A DNA stretch of 64,000 bases from assembly GCA_028284705.1 (NCBI GenBank), contig JANQRE010000026.1, forward strand, positions 1-64,000, read 5' to 3'. The translations under genes were made by a program, and so were the position numbers. A model generated the notes under the pieces. The model made no database searches and was not told the origin of the DNA. It worked only from the letters and a program-made list of their open reading frames with translations. The DNA comes from Paracoccaceae bacterium (GTDB taxonomy: Bacteria; Pseudomonadota; Alphaproteobacteria; Rhodobacterales; Rhodobacteraceae). This document shows, one piece after another, positions 1-8,143 of this stretch (its first letter is position 1; every line of letters begins with the position of its first letter).

Positions 1-48
1 TGAGTCGCGGCCGTTACGGGATGAACCGCCTGCTTTCTTATGTGCCAT
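1..48 (-). CDS. rpmA: 50S ribosomal protein L27, N-terminal part (runs off the window)
   Basis: The first 16 codons, read from 48 downwards, give MAHKKAGGSSRNGRDS, the hallmark N-terminus of bacterial L27, which reaches toward the peptidyl-transferase centre. A strong AAGGAGAG ribosome binding site lies in the 12-bp gap after the rplU stop, so the two genes form the usual rplU-rpmA operon. There is no N-terminal extension of the kind cleaved by Prp in Firmicutes. The remainder lies outside the window. Confidence 0.93.
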   Translation of the reverse strand, partial: MAHKKAGGSSRNGRDS

Positions 49-60
49 CTCGCTCTCTCC

Positions 61-813
61 TTACTTTGCCAGCTTCTTGGCCTGGTCGATCCAGCCTTCG
101 CGCTCGATCCGGCCCTTGAAGGACAGTTTCTCGTCCATAGCAGCAACGTCCTCGTCGGTCCATGCTGCGATTTGGGCAAATGTCGTGACGCCTGCTGCAT
201 GCAGTTTCTTCTCAAGCGCCGGGCCAACGCCGGAAAGTTGCTTGAGATCGTCAGCCGCGTCAGACTTGGTCTCTTTCTTCGCAGCCTTTTTGGGCGCTGC
301 TTTCTTTTCGTCAGCCTTTGTTTCGCCCTTTTTGGCCTCTTTCTTGGGCTCGGCCTTCTTGGCGTCCTTCTTCGGAGCCGGCTTGGCCTCATCCTTCTTC
401 GCCGCTTTCTTCGCAGGCTTCTTCTCAGCTTTCGCCTCACCAACCGCCAGAGCGGCGATAGAGACCCCTGCCCCACCAACAGCCGCCTTCACGCCGGATT
501 TGCCCGCACCCTTCTCGAGGATGTCGGTCACGCGCAGCAGCGTCAGTTGCTGACGATGGCCCTTGGTGCGCTTGGAAGAGTGCTTCCGGCGGCGCTTAAC
601 GAAGTTGATCGTCTTGGGGCCTTTGATCTGGTCGATCACTTCGGCCTGCACGCCTGCATCATCCACAAGCGGAGAGCCGATCGTCGAACCGACCATCAGA
701 ATTTCGTTGAATTGAACTTTTTCGCCGGCAGCTGCGTCGAGTTTCTCGACACGCAGAACGTCACCCGAGGTGACTTTATATTGCTTGCCGCCGGTTTTCA
801 GAACCGCGAACAT
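61..813 (-). CDS. rplU: 50S ribosomal protein L21 with C-terminal Lys/Ala-rich linker and helix-hairpin-helix domain
   Basis: Residues 1 to about 104 are a canonical L21 (start [14 protein letters not shown]; later [20 protein letters not shown]). At 250 residues the protein is more than twice the usual length. About residues 125-185 form a low-complexity linker of K, A, E and P. About 188-250 form a small helix-hairpin-helix-like domain ([19 protein letters not shown]). This fusion occurs in Rhodobacterales and some other alphaproteobacteria; the role of the tail is unknown to me. AAGGA lies 6 bases before the ATG, and rpmA follows 12 bp downstream. Confidence 0.95.
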   Translation of the reverse strand: MFAVLKTGGKQYKVTSGDVLRVEKLDAAAGEKVQFNEILMVGSTIGSPLVDDAGVQAEVIDQIKGPKTINFVKRRRKHSSKRTKGHRQQLTLLRVTDILEKGAGKSGVKAAVGGAGVSIAALAVGEAKAEKKPAKKAAKKDEAKPAPKKDAKKAEPKKEAKKGETKADEKKAAPKKAAKKETKSDAADDLKQLSGVGPALEKKLHAAGVTTFAQIAAWTDEDVAAMDEKLSFKGRIEREGWIDQAKKLAK

Positions 814-946
814 GGGTTATTCCTTTGTCTTCCGCGTCGCTTCGGTCCCCATATGGGTGTTTTCGGCGTAAATGCCACCTCGGACAGCGCGCCCCCGGAT
901 CGAGGCGAGTGTGATGTATCTGATCCGGCAGGGTGCCGGAGCCGCG

Positions 947-975
947 CATATGCGTCAGATCGGGATGTCTGTCAA
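947..975 (-). promoter_or_regulatory. Candidate sigma-70 promoter for rplU-rpmA
   Basis: On the minus strand a perfect TTGACA (970-975) is followed after 17 bases by CATATG (947-952), about 130 bases upstream of the rplU start. The -35 is ideal; the -10 matches TATAAT at only three positions, so this is a plausible but unproven promoter. The rest of the 191-bp gap before the DUF2059 gene shows only a small GC-rich inverted repeat (CCGGCA...TGCCGG). Confidence 0.45.
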
Positions 976-1004
976 GCGGTCAGGCTGCTTGTTTTGCGGA
1001 ATTT

Positions 1005-1829
1005 TCAGGTGTCTTCGCCGATCATGAATTCGGCCATCGCGCGGCCCAACTCAAAGCTCTGCATCTCGAACACTGCATCAAACCCTGCAAACAGCGCGGT
1101 GTTCAGGTTCTGCCCTGCTTCGGTCTCGGACATGTCAATATAGGCCTGCATATCCGTCTCGCTGAGCGTGCCATAGGCAAGCACGGAGAAATTGATCGTC
1201 CAATCCTCCATTTCTTCACGAATTTCGGGCTCTTGCCCCCAAACGGTCGAGATCATGAAGCTCTCGGTCATCGCCTCGCGGTAATTCTCTGACGTGGCCA
1301 TACCGCGATAGAAGGCGAGATTGGAGTTCAGCGCGCCCATGACGTTGCTTTCGACAAGGTCGTTCACGGCGATGAAATCATCGTAAAGCCCGATCCGCTC
1401 CGGCTCATCATCGCGCATGGTCTCAACGCGGCCACGCACGACCTTCTCCAGCTCTTCATTGTTGAGCGCCTTGCGGGCGTCGAGTTCGATCCGGACAATG
1501 GTTTGACCCAATTCCGACTCAAAAAACGCAATCGCCGCTTCCGAGCCTTCCAGATCGGGGCTGTCGATCATCGCGCCGCGGAACACCGCTTCCATCTTCT
1601 CGACCGAGTAGATGCTGGCCAGCCGCGCGGTCCAGGCCGGTGACACCGTGATCGCCTCATCCTCTTCGGCGATGCCAATTCCGGCCTCGATGCCTTCTTC
1701 CTTCAAAATCTCGAACACTTCGCCCATTTCAAGCGCTTCAAAATAGCGCTCGATCAGGGCGTCCTTGTCCGAGGCCATGGCTGCGACCGAACTCGCCGCA
1801 AAAAACGCCGTTGTGAGGAGGATTTTCAT
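1005..1829 (-). CDS. Exported DUF2059-domain protein
   Basis: This 274-residue protein has a Sec signal peptide (MKILLTTAFFAASSVAAMAS). The mature part is acidic and helical, with DUF2059-like segments near residues 20-75 (DALIERYFEALEMGEVFEIL) and again in the C-terminal half (MQAYIDMSETEAGQNLNTAL). DUF2059 proteins are periplasmic and of unknown function. It stands alone between rplU and a tRNA gene, and its ribosome binding site (GGAG about 12 bases upstream) is weak. The family call rests on pattern recognition of the repeated helical motif. Confidence 0.7.
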   Translation of the reverse strand: MKILLTTAFFAASSVAAMASDKDALIERYFEALEMGEVFEILKEEGIEAGIGIAEEDEAITVSPAWTARLASIYSVEKMEAVFRGAMIDSPDLEGSEAAIAFFESELGQTIVRIELDARKALNNEELEKVVRGRVETMRDDEPERIGLYDDFIAVNDLVESNVMGALNSNLAFYRGMATSENYREAMTESFMISTVWGQEPEIREEMEDWTINFSVLAYGTLSETDMQAYIDMSETEAGQNLNTALFAGFDAVFEMQSFELGRAMAEFMIGEDT

Positions 1830-2033
1830 GATACGCGCTGCTCCGCTTTCTTTGCGCTAAGAATAGGCATCTGGGCACCGCTCGACAATGCTCCGGCGCT
1901 GAATTCGGCGTGATTTGCGCCAAGTGGCGCTGGTGGTTCGAAAATCTCCTGTCCGGTGCCAGTTCGAAAGGCTTGCGCAAGCCAGATCATGTGGCTAAAG
2001 ACCGCGCACCTGATCGACGATCTACCCAAGCGC

Positions 2034-2123
2034 GGAGAGGTGCCGGAGTGGTCGAACGGGGCGGTCTCGAAAACCGTTGTCCCTTCACGGGGACCCAGGG
2101 TTCGAATCCCTGTCTCTCCGCCA
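2034..2123 (+). tRNA. tRNA-Ser (anticodon CGA)
   Basis: The 90-base sequence folds as a class II tRNA: acceptor GGAGAGG pairs with TCTCTCC (one G-T pair). The anticodon loop CTCGAAA carries CGA, which reads UCG. There is a long variable arm (TTGTCCCTTCACGGGGACC), a T-arm with GGTTCGAATCC, and an encoded 3' CCA. The class II arm and the anticodon agree on serine. No integrase or duplicated tRNA 3' end was seen nearby. Confidence 0.95.
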
Positions 2124-2180
2124 CCGGCTTTTTGCGGAGCGAAACGCCAGCGACACCCGGATCGACGTGATGGGCGTCAG

Positions 2181-2197
2181 TTGTTTCAAAGAAACAA
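2181..2197. repeat. Short AT-rich inverted repeat downstream of tRNA-Ser
   Basis: TTGTTTC-AAA-GAAACAA is a perfect 7-bp inverted repeat with a 3-base loop, 58 bases after the tRNA and about 127 bases before the next gene. There is no T-tract after it, so it is not a classical terminator. It could be an operator or a processing hairpin. Nothing else stands out in this 200-bp gap. Confidence 0.35.
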
Positions 2198-2323
2198 TGA
2201 AAGCGTCCCGGTTTCGAACCGAGTCCCTCTCTCCGCAAGTTTTCTCGCCACACCCCCATATTTCCTTGGATTTTTGTCACACTCCTGTGGCAGGATGGAC
2301 CCACATCCAACTGGGGGGTTGAT

Positions 2324-2638
2324 ATGAAAACGATAATTGCAGTGGCGGCTGCACTTTTTGCGATGCCTGTGCTCGCACATGATCTGGGTCATCATCATCA
2401 CGGAGCCAAAGTCAACGGCGTGACAATTGTGGTGGCATGTTACCGCGGGCCATGGAATGAGGTGATCTGGGATCGCGCCCTGCCTGAATTCTACGACAGT
2501 CTGCGGGCAGCGGGCTATTCGCCGAGCACAGCGAATGCCATAGGTAACCGCATCTGCCGCGATGAGCGGCTTGTGGGGAACCCGGAGGTCATGCGGCAGG
2601 AAGCGTTGCGGCTTATCGAGGCAACGCCCCGCCGATAA
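2324..2638 (+). CDS. Small exported protein of unknown function, His-rich N-terminus
   Basis: The 104-residue product starts with a clear signal peptide (MKTIIAVAAALFAMPVLA). The mature protein begins with the His-rich HDLGHHHHG, a possible metal ligand, and has two cysteines that could form a disulfide (ACYRGPW and NRICRDE). A GGGGGG purine run sits just before the ATG. It converges with gloB, with only 6 bases between the two stops. I do not recognise the family. Confidence 0.7.
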   Translation: MKTIIAVAAALFAMPVLAHDLGHHHHGAKVNGVTIVVACYRGPWNEVIWDRALPEFYDSLRAAGYSPSTANAIGNRICRDERLVGNPEVMRQEALRLIEATPRR

Positions 2639-2644
2639 CGCGCC

Positions 2645-3400
2645 TTAGAAATTGTCCTTGCGCTGACGGATTTCGGCGAAAACCTCAGCATCCGTCGCTT
2701 CTGCCATGCCCAAATGCGCGCGGATCGCGGGATCGGCGGCGCGCAGGAACGGGTTTGTCGCCAGCTCATCGCCCAACATGCTCGGCACGGTGGGGGCATT
2801 TGCTTTGCGTTTGGCCTCGATATCCGCAGCGCGGGATTTCAGATCAGCATTGTCAGGGTCCACGCTCAACGCGAATTGCGCGTTGGAGAGTGTGTATTCA
2901 TGCGACGAATAGACCAGCGTGTCTTTCGGCAGCACCATCAGTTTTTGCAAGCTCTTCCACATCATCTTCGGATTGCCTTCAAACACTCGCCCGCAGCCAA
3001 GCGAAAACAGAGTATCCCCTGTAAAAACAGTATGTTGTGAGGGGATATGAAAGTTGATCATGTCGAGCGTATGGCCCGGGGTGTGCAGCACCTCGACCAC
3101 GTGACCGGCAAACATAAACTTGTCGCCGTCCTTCAGGACATCATCGACACCATCGACGCCCTCTGGTCCCCGCACTGAGGCGCGGGTCGAGGCTTTCAGC
3201 TTCTTCAACCCATCCACGTGATCCCAATGGTGATGGGTCACCCAAATCTCGGAAAGGGACCAGCCGGTGCGGTTCAGCGCCGCCTGATACTCCGCACTAT
3301 CGCCCGCATCGATACAGGCCGTCTCGCCGCTTTCGGGCTCATGGATCAGAACGCCGTAATTGTCGGAATTATACGCAAATTGGTGAAATTGCAGTGTCAT
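2645..3400 (-). CDS. gloB: Hydroxyacylglutathione hydrolase (glyoxalase II)
   Basis: This 251-residue metallo-beta-lactamase-fold enzyme hydrolyses S-D-lactoylglutathione to D-lactate and glutathione in the cytosol. The metal-binding motif THHHWDH is at residues 55-61, further ligands are in the TPGHT and GDTLF segments, and the glyoxalase-II C-terminal region has the typical NPFLR. Length matches the family. AGGGG precedes the ATG, and the gene follows the sugar dehydrogenase by 18 bp on the same strand, so they may be co-transcribed. Confidence 0.93.
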   Translation of the reverse strand: MTLQFHQFAYNSDNYGVLIHEPESGETACIDAGDSAEYQAALNRTGWSLSEIWVTHHHWDHVDGLKKLKASTRASVRGPEGVDGVDDVLKDGDKFMFAGHVVEVLHTPGHTLDMINFHIPSQHTVFTGDTLFSLGCGRVFEGNPKMMWKSLQKLMVLPKDTLVYSSHEYTLSNAQFALSVDPDNADLKSRAADIEAKRKANAPTVPSMLGDELATNPFLRAADPAIRAHLGMAEATDAEVFAEIRQRKDNF

Positions 3401-3418
3401 ATCGCCCCTATCGCCTGT

Positions 3419-4498
3419 TCAGGGCGTGATCCGGTAAAGTGCGCCGCGTTCCACGGACAAAAACCAGATCGCCCCGTCGGGTCCTTCTAAAATATCGCGC
3501 ACGCGCCCGGTCTCGCGGGACTTGATCTGTTCAACTTCGCGCACCTCTCCTCCATCAAGTCGGGAGATGTAATCGAATTTCAAGGAGCCCACGAAAATAT
3601 CGCCGCGCCAGGCGGGCCAGAGCTTGCCGGAATAGACCATCAGGCCCGAGGGCGCGATGGAGGGGTCCCAATAATGTGCGGGCTGTTCCATGCCTGGTTT
3701 CGCTGTGCCTTCCCCGATCTTGCCGCCGGAATAATGTCGTCCGTAGGAGATCACCGGCCAGCCGAAATTTGCGCCTTTCTTGACCCGGTTCACCTCGTCC
3801 CCGCCGCGGGCACCGTGCTCAGAGGTCCAGAGATTGCCCGACAGATCGAGCCCCGCCCCTTGCGGATTGCGGTGGCCGTAGGACCAGATCTGCGGCTGCA
3901 CGCCGTCCTGTCCGACGAAGGGATTGTCAGCGGGGATTTGACCGTTTCGCGTTACCCGTACAATCGAGCCGTTATGGCGCGAGCGATCCTGGGCCGAGGG
4001 GCGGTCTCCGCGATCCCCGATGGTCACAAACAGCGTCCCATCGCGCGCTTCAACGACACGAGACCCGAAATGGCGACCGCCCTCCGCGGGCGTCTGCTCA
4101 AAGAGCTTCGTGACATTTTCCAGAGCTGTGCCATCCGCGCTCAGCCGTGCTTTGGCCAGAACCGTGCCCGTGCCGCGCCCGATCCGGCCGGCATAGGTGA
4201 AAAACAGCTCCCGGCTCTGGGCAAAATCCCGCGCCACCGTGACATCCAGAAGCCCGCCCTGCCCGCGTGCGACCACGTTCGGCACGCCGTTCAATCGGGT
4301 ACGTTTGCCGTCTGCGGTGACATGCAGCATTTCCCCGTCTCGCTCGGTGATCACCAAGCCTCCGCCAGGTAAGAAATCAAACCCCCAGGGCTGGTCGAGG
4401 TCGTCCACAACCGGCGTGAAGGTCACTGCGGCGGCGGAAAGCGGCACAAACGCGATCGCAGCACAGATCGAAAGAAGACGGGCGGATTGAAGGAACAT
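3419..4498 (-). CDS. PQQ-dependent sugar dehydrogenase family protein (aldose sugar dehydrogenase type)
   Basis: The 359-residue protein has a signal peptide ending near AAA at residue 24 and then a six-bladed beta-propeller of the soluble glucose/sorbosone dehydrogenase type. Typical segments are QPWGFDFLPGG, GGLLDV, GDRGDR, HRNPQGAGLD, EHGARGGDEVN and NFGWPVISYG, which include the PQQ and calcium-binding regions. It would oxidise aldoses in the periplasm if PQQ is available; the natural substrate is unknown. GGGAG lies just before the ATG. It precedes gloB. Confidence 0.88.
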   Translation of the reverse strand: MFLQSARLLSICAAIAFVPLSAAAVTFTPVVDDLDQPWGFDFLPGGGLVITERDGEMLHVTADGKRTRLNGVPNVVARGQGGLLDVTVARDFAQSRELFFTYAGRIGRGTGTVLAKARLSADGTALENVTKLFEQTPAEGGRHFGSRVVEARDGTLFVTIGDRGDRPSAQDRSRHNGSIVRVTRNGQIPADNPFVGQDGVQPQIWSYGHRNPQGAGLDLSGNLWTSEHGARGGDEVNRVKKGANFGWPVISYGRHYSGGKIGEGTAKPGMEQPAHYWDPSIAPSGLMVYSGKLWPAWRGDIFVGSLKFDYISRLDGGEVREVEQIKSRETGRVRDILEGPDGAIWFLSVERGALYRITP

Positions 4499-4682
4499 CG
4501 GACACTCCCAGTTGCTTTTGAAGGAAGATAACGCGTCCGGTTTCGGCTTCCATAGCCGCTAACCGGAACGTGATGTTTTGGGCGATGTGAGGGGGCCAAG
4601 TGACGGGAAGGAAGGCCTTTTCTTTTCGTATGAGCCAATTTACTCTCCGAACGATGAAAATATGACTGGGAGGTCTCAACTC

Positions 4683-5885
4683 ATGAAGAAACTATTGCTT
4701 GCATCTGCAGCAACCGCACTTGTGGCTGGCGCGGCATATGCCGATGGCCATGCCAAGGAAGTGAAACTGGGCATCATTCTGGGCTTCACCGGCCCGATTG
4801 AATCGCTGACCCCGCATATGGGCAACGCCGCCGAATTGGCGATGGCTGAGGTAACGGAATCCGGTCTGCTTCTGGACGGGGCAACCGTGACACCGGTCCG
4901 CGGGGACTCGACCTGTGTTGATGCCGCTGCGGCGACCGCTGTGGCGGAACGTCAGATCACTGGTGACGGTGTGAAAGGCATCGTGGGCGGCGACTGCTCC
5001 GGTGTGACCGGCGCGATCCTGAACAATGTGGCACTCGCCAACGGTGTGGTGATGATTTCACCCTCCGCAACCTCTCCGGCGCTCAGCCACAACAACAATG
5101 AAGACGAAGGTCTGTTCTTCCGCACCGCGCCCTCCGACGCGCGCCAAGGTGTTGTTATGACGGAAGTTCTGATGGATCTGGGTATCAAATCCGTCGCCGT
5201 GACCTATACCAACAATGACTACGGCAAAGGTCTCGCTGACAGCTTTCAGGCGGCTTACGAGGCTGCTGGTGGGTCCGTGACGATCAACGCTGCCCATGAA
5301 GACGGCAAGGCTGACTACTCTGCCGAAGTTGGCGCGCTTGCCTCTGCCGGTGGGGATCGTCTGGTTGTGGCTGGTTACGTGGACCAGGGTGGATCCGGTA
5401 TCGTGCGCTCTGCACTCGACTCCGGTGCGTTTGATACGTTCCACTTCCCCGATGGCATGATCTCCGCGAAACTTGTCGAGAATTTCGGCGCCGAGATCGA
5501 TGGCTCCTCCGGTCAGCACCCCTCGCCCTCCGACGAGTTGGCAGCGGCCTTCACGGAGCTTGCAAGTGCCACGGTCGAACAGCCGACCTCGCCCTTCGCG
5601 CCGGAAAGCTATGACGCCGCTGCGCTGATCATGCTGGCCATGCAAGCCGCAGGGTCCATGGAGCCGGGTGACTACAAAGAGAAAGTCATGGAAGTCGCCA
5701 ACGCGCCGGGTGAGAAAATCCAGGCGGGTGAGCTCGCCAAAGCCCTGCAAATCCTGAAAGATGGCGGCGATATCGACTATGTCGGCGCCACGGATGTGGA
5801 ACTGATCGGACCGGGTGAAGCCGCCGGCAACTACCGCGTCGTCGGATTTGAAGGTGGCGAGGAAGTCACCGCAGGCCGCAAATAA
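4683..5885 (+). CDS. Branched-chain amino acid-type ABC transporter, periplasmic substrate-binding protein
   Basis: A 400-residue type I periplasmic binding protein with signal peptide MKKLLLASAATALVAGAAYA. It continues VKLGIILGFTGPIESL and contains GDCSGVTGAILNN, ISPSATSPALS and NNDYGKGLADSFQ, typical of LivJ/LivK-like amino-acid binders. I chose the ATG at 4683 because the upstream in-frame start would place 35 residues before the signal peptide; GGGAGG sits 9-14 bases before it. It heads the liv-type gene cluster and is separated from the ATPase gene by an intrinsic terminator. Ligand specificity cannot be read from the sequence. Confidence 0.9.
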   Translation: MKKLLLASAATALVAGAAYADGHAKEVKLGIILGFTGPIESLTPHMGNAAELAMAEVTESGLLLDGATVTPVRGDSTCVDAAAATAVAERQITGDGVKGIVGGDCSGVTGAILNNVALANGVVMISPSATSPALSHNNNEDEGLFFRTAPSDARQGVVMTEVLMDLGIKSVAVTYTNNDYGKGLADSFQAAYEAAGGSVTINAAHEDGKADYSAEVGALASAGGDRLVVAGYVDQGGSGIVRSALDSGAFDTFHFPDGMISAKLVENFGAEIDGSSGQHPSPSDELAAAFTELASATVEQPTSPFAPESYDAAALIMLAMQAAGSMEPGDYKEKVMEVANAPGEKIQAGELAKALQILKDGGDIDYVGATDVELIGPGEAAGNYRVVGFEGGEEVTAGRK

Positions 5886-5902
5886 GCGCCGTTTGAAATC
5901 AG

Positions 5903-5937
5903 AAAAACAGCCCGGGTTTCGCGCTCGGGCTGTTTTT
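5903..5937 (+). terminator. Intrinsic terminator between the binding-protein gene and the ATPase gene
   Basis: AAAACAGCCCG and CGGGCTGTTTTT form a strong stem flanked by A and T tracts, directly after the binding-protein stop. Read-through would give less transporter than binding protein, a common stoichiometry control in ABC operons. Confidence 0.88.
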
Positions 5938-5951
5938 GCCGGGGGACATGC

Positions 5952-6728
5952 ATGATCGTCGTTGACGACCTTCACAAACATTTCGGGGGATTTCACGCCG
6001 TCGATGGCGCGAGCCTGTCGATCTCGGAAGGCTCAATCACCGGCTTAATCGGCCCCAATGGCGCCGGAAAAACCACCCTTTTCAATGTGATCGCGGGCGT
6101 TCTCGAACCCACCTCCGGTCGCGTGACCATGCAGGGCGAAGACATCACCGGTTTGCCGCCGCACACGCTCTTTCACAAAGGTCTCTTGCGCACATTCCAG
6201 ATCGCCCATGAGTTCAGCTCGATGTCCTGCCGCGAGAACCTGATGATGGTCCCCGGTGCGCAATCGGGTGAGGCGCTCTGGAACACGTGGTTTGGCCGCA
6301 AGCGTATTGCTAACGAGGAACGTGCCTTGAAGGCGAAGGCCGATGAGGTGCTCGACTTCCTCACCATCCCGCATCTCTCTGACCACCCCGCCGGTCAGGT
6401 CTCTGGCGGTCAGAAGAAATTGCTGGAACTGGGTCGCACCATGATGGTCGATGCCAAGATCGTCTTTCTCGATGAGGTCGGCGCCGGCGTGAACCGCACG
6501 CTGCTCAACACCATCGGCGACGCCATCATCCGCCTCAACAAAGAGCGTAATTACACCTTCGTTGTCATCGAACACGACATGGATTTCATTGGCCGCCTCT
6601 GCGATCCGGTGATCTGTATGGCCGAGGGCCGTGTGCTGGCAGAAGGCACGCTGGACGAGATCAAGGCCAATGAGCAGGTGATCGAGGCCTATCTGGGCAC
6701 CGGCTTGAAGAACAAGGCGGCAGGATAA
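5952..6728 (+). CDS. livG: Branched-chain amino acid-type ABC transporter ATPase (LivG-like)
   Basis: 258 residues with Walker A GPNGAGKTT, the LivG-type insertion between Walker A and signature, signature VSGGQKKLLELGR, Walker B IVFLDEVGAGVN and the switch histidine in VVIEHDMDF. Where LivG proteins normally have DEP after Walker B, this one has DEV. The C-terminus VIEAYLGTG is typical of LivG. It energises import together with the LivF-like ATPase. Its TAA overlaps the next gene's ATG (TAATG). Confidence 0.92.
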   Translation: MIVVDDLHKHFGGFHAVDGASLSISEGSITGLIGPNGAGKTTLFNVIAGVLEPTSGRVTMQGEDITGLPPHTLFHKGLLRTFQIAHEFSSMSCRENLMMVPGAQSGEALWNTWFGRKRIANEERALKAKADEVLDFLTIPHLSDHPAGQVSGGQKKLLELGRTMMVDAKIVFLDEVGAGVNRTLLNTIGDAIIRLNKERNYTFVVIEHDMDFIGRLCDPVICMAEGRVLAEGTLDEIKANEQVIEAYLGTGLKNKAAG

Positions 6729-7312
6729 TGCGATTACCTGTTTTCGCATTTCTGGCCTTCATTTTCGCAATACCCGTTCGTGCGGAAGAACCGCTCTATA
6801 CCCTCTCTACCGAAGACGGCACGATTGAGGTTCTTTCTCACGGGTTCTGGCGATGGAGCGATGAGGACGGGCAGAGATGTACGTCCATTGGCGGCCCTGC
6901 GTCGGTTTGCGCACTCCCTTCGGAATGGTCTCCGACCAAAATGTACGGAAACGACTTACACCTGAAATTTCTTGGGAAGAACGACATATCCGGATCATTT
7001 GTCGTTTTCTTCCCTAATTATGTGCAGATGACCTTGGACGATATGATTAGATTTGAGGCTGATGATCTCGGAAAGGATGGTGGCACGCTTCTTGGTGAAT
7101 TTGAGGAACTGGAAATTCGTGGGGAGCGTGCATTTAGATTGGCGATCTTTCACGAACACCCCAAACGTGTCGAGATCAAAACCGGCTTTTTTGCAGCAGG
7201 GATTCCGGTATACGCAACTACTGTTCACCCACGTGTGAGCCTCCAACATGAGATACACAACGAACTACACGCCAATCTGATTGCCGCGTTGCAGATCAAA
7301 GGTGCACCTTGA
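6728..7312 (+). CDS. Exported protein of unknown function nested in the liv operon
   Basis: 194 residues with a signal peptide (MRLPVFAFLAFIFAIPVRA). The mature part looks beta-rich, with two cysteines about ten residues apart (RCTSIGGPASVC) and no motif I recognise. The start overlaps the livG stop, so translation is coupled. By eye the gene is more AT-rich than the transporter genes around it; one sampled 60-base row, 7021-7080, is 45% GC. That hints at later insertion into the operon. It might be an accessory periplasmic factor, but nothing in the sequence shows a function. Confidence 0.75.
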   Translation: MRLPVFAFLAFIFAIPVRAEEPLYTLSTEDGTIEVLSHGFWRWSDEDGQRCTSIGGPASVCALPSEWSPTKMYGNDLHLKFLGKNDISGSFVVFFPNYVQMTLDDMIRFEADDLGKDGGTLLGEFEELEIRGERAFRLAIFHEHPKRVEIKTGFFAAGIPVYATTVHPRVSLQHEIHNELHANLIAALQIKGAP

Positions 7313-7398
7313 CCAACGATAGTTATGACGCACGGGGCAACAAGGACGCCTCGCTTGGCAAGGACCCGGGGCGGCCCGTTGGAACAGGAGTGGGTCAG

Positions 7399-8142
7399 GT
7401 GAGCGCACATGAGAAAACGCGTGGCGCACCCGGCGAACCGTTTCTGATCGGCGAAACGATGTCGGGTGGCTATGGCAAGGGGCCGGATATCCTGCATGAC
7501 TGCACGATTGCGGTGAATGAGGGTGAGATCGCGGTGATCGTCGGGCCCAATGGCGCGGGCAAATCAACGGCGATGAAGGCCGTTTTCGGCATGCTCGATG
7601 TGCGTCAGGGCGCGGTGCGGCTCGGCGGCGAGGATATCACAGCGCTGACCCCGCAGGCGCGCGTGGCGAAGGGCATGGCGTTCGTGCCGCAGACCTCGAA
7701 CATCTTCACCTCGATGACGGTGGAAGAAAACCTCGAGATGGGCGCGTTTTTACGTCACGATGACATCTCCCGCACGATGGAACAGGTCTATGAGCTGTTC
7801 CCAATCCTGCGCGAGAAACGCCTGCAGGCGGCGGGAGAGCTCTCCGGCGGTCAGCGCCAGCAGGTCGCCGTGGGTCGGGCGCTGATGACCCAGCCTAAGG
7901 TGCTGATGCTGGATGAGCCAACAGCTGGCGTCTCTCCCATCGTCATGGACGAGCTTTTTGACCGGATCATCGAGGTCGCCCGCACCGGTATCTCGATCCT
8001 GATGGTTGAGCAAAACGCCCGCCAAGCGCTTGAAATCGCGGATAAAGGCTATGTGTTGGTGCAGGGGCGCAACCGGTTCACCGACACCGGCAAGGCGCTG
8101 CTCGCCGACCCCGAAGTCCGCAAATCCTTCCTGGGGGGCTGA
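7399..8142 (+). CDS. livF: Branched-chain amino acid-type ABC transporter ATPase (LivF-like)
   Basis: The open frame reaches back to a TTG at 7309, but an AGGAG (7386-7390) 8 bases before the GTG at 7399 points to that start, giving 247 residues, the normal LivF length. Motifs: Walker A GPNGAGKST, signature LSGGQRQQVAVGR, Walker B VLMLDEPTAGVSP, switch region LMVEQNARQAL, C-terminal VRKSFLGG. It pairs with the LivG-like subunit. The upstream 30 codons are low-complexity and probably untranslated. Confidence 0.9.
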   Translation: MSAHEKTRGAPGEPFLIGETMSGGYGKGPDILHDCTIAVNEGEIAVIVGPNGAGKSTAMKAVFGMLDVRQGAVRLGGEDITALTPQARVAKGMAFVPQTSNIFTSMTVEENLEMGAFLRHDDISRTMEQVYELFPILREKRLQAAGELSGGQRQQVAVGRALMTQPKVLMLDEPTAGVSPIVMDELFDRIIEVARTGISILMVEQNARQALEIADKGYVLVQGRNRFTDTGKALLADPEVRKSFLGG

Positions 8143-8143
8143 G

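Noticed and set aside
2034-2323. tRNA-Ser as an integration site for a mobile element
   Set aside because: No integrase, no duplicated tRNA 3' end and no shift in gene content downstream.
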